From Tridacna crocea (taxonomy: Eukaryota > Mollusca > Bivalvia > Cardiida > Cardiidae), in the NCBI GenBank assembly GCA_943736015.1, contig OX031060.1, positions 4,787,501 to 4,851,500 on the forward strand: DNA of 64,000 nucleotides, given 5' to 3'. Position numbers and translations under genes: made by a program. Below, piece by piece: positions 60,301 to 63,300 of this stretch; positions within the stretch are counted from its first letter, which is position 1, and every line of letters begins with the position of its first letter. The notes under the pieces are model-generated. The model was not told the DNA's origin, did no database searches, and was given only the letters and a program-made list of their open reading frames with translations.

Positions 60301-63300
60301 GAAAGCATTTGCAGATGACAAAATAAACGTAACTCTAAAATAGAACTTTGTTTCCAGCAGAGGGAAAACATTGTGGGAAAAGGAGAAAATGCTGGTTACC
60401 AGCATTTTCTCCTTTTCCCACAATGTTTTCAAAAGTCTTCTTTCATTGGGTCGTAAAAACCAGGGATAGTTTAGGAAAAGGTTAAATTAGGATCAGTTTA
60501 AATTTTAATCGTTTGGTAAAGAGTTAAACATATTATCATGACTAATTTTTTTCATCATTAAATGGTAAATGATAAATTGTTAAATCAAAGTTTTGATTTA
60601 CTTATTAATACTGTATACTGGTAAAGTGCGCCTACAATTAACAAGTGTCTTTAAGTGGCAAACATTTCTGCATGTAAAATGTCTGAAATTGGTGATTTTC
60701 ACATTTTTCAACACACATAATTATAATATACATATATACAGTACCAGCTGGATTCGGAAATACCCACCACAACATGTTTCAGTTTTATTACTTTGCTATT
60801 TGGCTAGATGATAACATTTCTGCTATCTAACATAGGATGTATGTCAGTGTTAACAAAAGTTTGTGCTGCGTTTTACAGATATGAAGCTATCACTAAAGTA
60901 AAGGCCTCACAAGAACAGCTCACCATGATGAACGACCTTGTTGCCAAACTGAAGAAAGACAAGGACTCGGCTACCAAACAAGTCCAGGAAATTGAAGCAG
61001 CCCTTAAAGGACTTGTTTCCAAGATCAGGGTGAGTAGTGTTTATTTTTTTAAATTCTTTATCTCAAAAGACAAATTTTTAGACTTGCTCAGAACCAGAGG
61101 ATTTGCAAATAACAAATTGAATGTGCCTCAAATGGAGGTAAATAGACTTATTTTCTTTTTTCACAATGTTTTAAACTCTTCTAACGCCAACTTAAAATTT
61201 CAGAACTTGAGCTGTGTTAGATAATGTTGACTGTAATGCTTCAAACATGAGCAAGTCTTAAATTCATCATCTGGTAAGCCAGGTTTACCCCTTAACACTT
61301 TACCAAACGACAAAAATTTAAATGGGTACAAATTGAAAGCAGTTGCATACAACAAAATTAAAGTGACTGAAAATTTGAAATTGTGTTGTGAAGGATAGAA
61401 AACAATGTGGGAAAAGGAGAAAATGCTGGTAACCAGCATTTTCTCTTTTTCCCCACAATGTTTTCGAAAGGCTTCTTTCCCAGGATCATTAAAAGTCAGA
61501 ATTGTGTGGTAAAGAGTTAACACCTGATCCTAACTTCTTATAAGAAAGCTTTAAAAGGTGTAATCAGCATTTTTGTTATTTCCATAAACATTTTCCTATG
61601 TTCTGGAGACAAATTTCTGAGTTGTTTTTACTATGTTGTCTATAAATGCTTTCCATTTTGGCTAGTCAGTAAAAAAGATCATTTGAGAAAGAGTTGTCCG
61701 AATTGAAATCATTTACAGACCACAATCTAAATGTGGCTTGAGTTATGAGAATTTGTAGTGAGAGATTAAAAATAACCAGCATTTTGTCCTTTATCCTCAA
61801 TACTTTCAAACGATTTCTTTCACAGGGTGTTTGAAACCCGGGATGGTGTGGTAAAGGGTAAAAAACTAACCCGTCATACTTTTTTTTTTTTTTTTACAAA
61901 ATAGACAACAAATATGACAAGACAACAGATGAACGCTGCCCATGAAGAGCTGATTGCAAAGATGAACCGTAACCTTGACAACCTGAAACAGATGATGGAA
62001 CAACAGAAGATAAAGGAGGAACAGGAAAGGCTGAGAAAGATCCAGGAAGAGATGGAGAGAGAGAGAAAAAGGAAGGAAGAAGAGGAGAGGAAGAGGAAAC
62101 AAGAGGAGGAAGAACGAAAACAGTAAGTTGTGGACCTGCCATTAAATTTTAGAGCCTGTAGTTAATTAAGATTTTACACACGACTATCTTAACCTTTTGC
62201 CCACAAAGCCAAGAATTTAAATGACAGTAATGGAAAGGGCTTTTGACAACATCAGTTGAAAAGGAGAAAATGCTTGTAATAAGCATTTACTACTCTTTTT
62301 TAATTCAGGTAAGATACTCTTACTCTAAAATCATGTAGTCCTCACTCCCCATGGAAATCCTACATGCTATGATACCATGTGAATGTTGAAAAACATAGTT
62401 TTCTTTAGCTTACTGTAATGATTCTAAAAAAGAAATGCCAAATTTTTTAGTTACATTATGTATCGCCTGATGGTTTGTGTTTTTAATTTTTTAGACAGAT
62501 TCTGCTATTTTGACTTTATTTTCTCAATTTATTCGTGTAGAAAAGCAGAAATGGAAGCAAGAAGAAAGAAGGAGGAGGAAGAGAGAAAGAAGAAGGAAGC
62601 AGAAGAAAAGAAACAGCAGGTAAAATAATCATTTATAGTTTTAATCACTACAGTATACAATACAGAATTTACCAACCCTGAGAAAGATGGCTTTTAATTG
62701 CATTGTGTGAAAAGGTGAAGATACTGCTATAAAATGGCATTTTTTCCATTTCACACTATGTTTGCTAACTATTGAAGTACAATATATACTGTTGCGTTGA
62801 AAACATATAACCCTTTGCCAAACAATCCCTGGTTTTAACGACCCTGAGGAAGAAGCCTTCTGAAAACATTGTGGGAAAAGGAGAAAATGCTGGTAACCAT
62901 CATTTTCTCCTTTTCCCTCAATGTTTTGTACTCTTCCAAAGTCAAGTTTCAATTTTTGAGTCGCATTTATTTTTGTCAGCTGCAGATGCTTTCAATTCGT
63001 ACAAGTCTAAAATTATGTTGTTTGGTAAAGAGTTAATTAAATTCTTGTCTTCAAATTATATCATTACGGATAATTTTGATAAGTGGTAAAGGGTTGAATA
63101 TCTTTTGGATGACAATCTCAAGATTTCCAAAGGATTAATGCTGACCTCAAGATCAGACTGCACAATATGACACAGTCTGATCTTTAATCTACACTGTCCA
63201 CGTAGCTGAAACTGTATGAGTAAGAGCAATCCTATTATTGCAATTTTATTTGGGTCTTATTTCCAGATTGAAAGTGTCTGTTTGGTTTATTTTGGACTTT

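Noticed and set aside
61866..62142. Minus-strand open frames rich in Leu, Ser and Pro
   Set aside because: They are antisense shadows of the E/K/R-rich exon 21.
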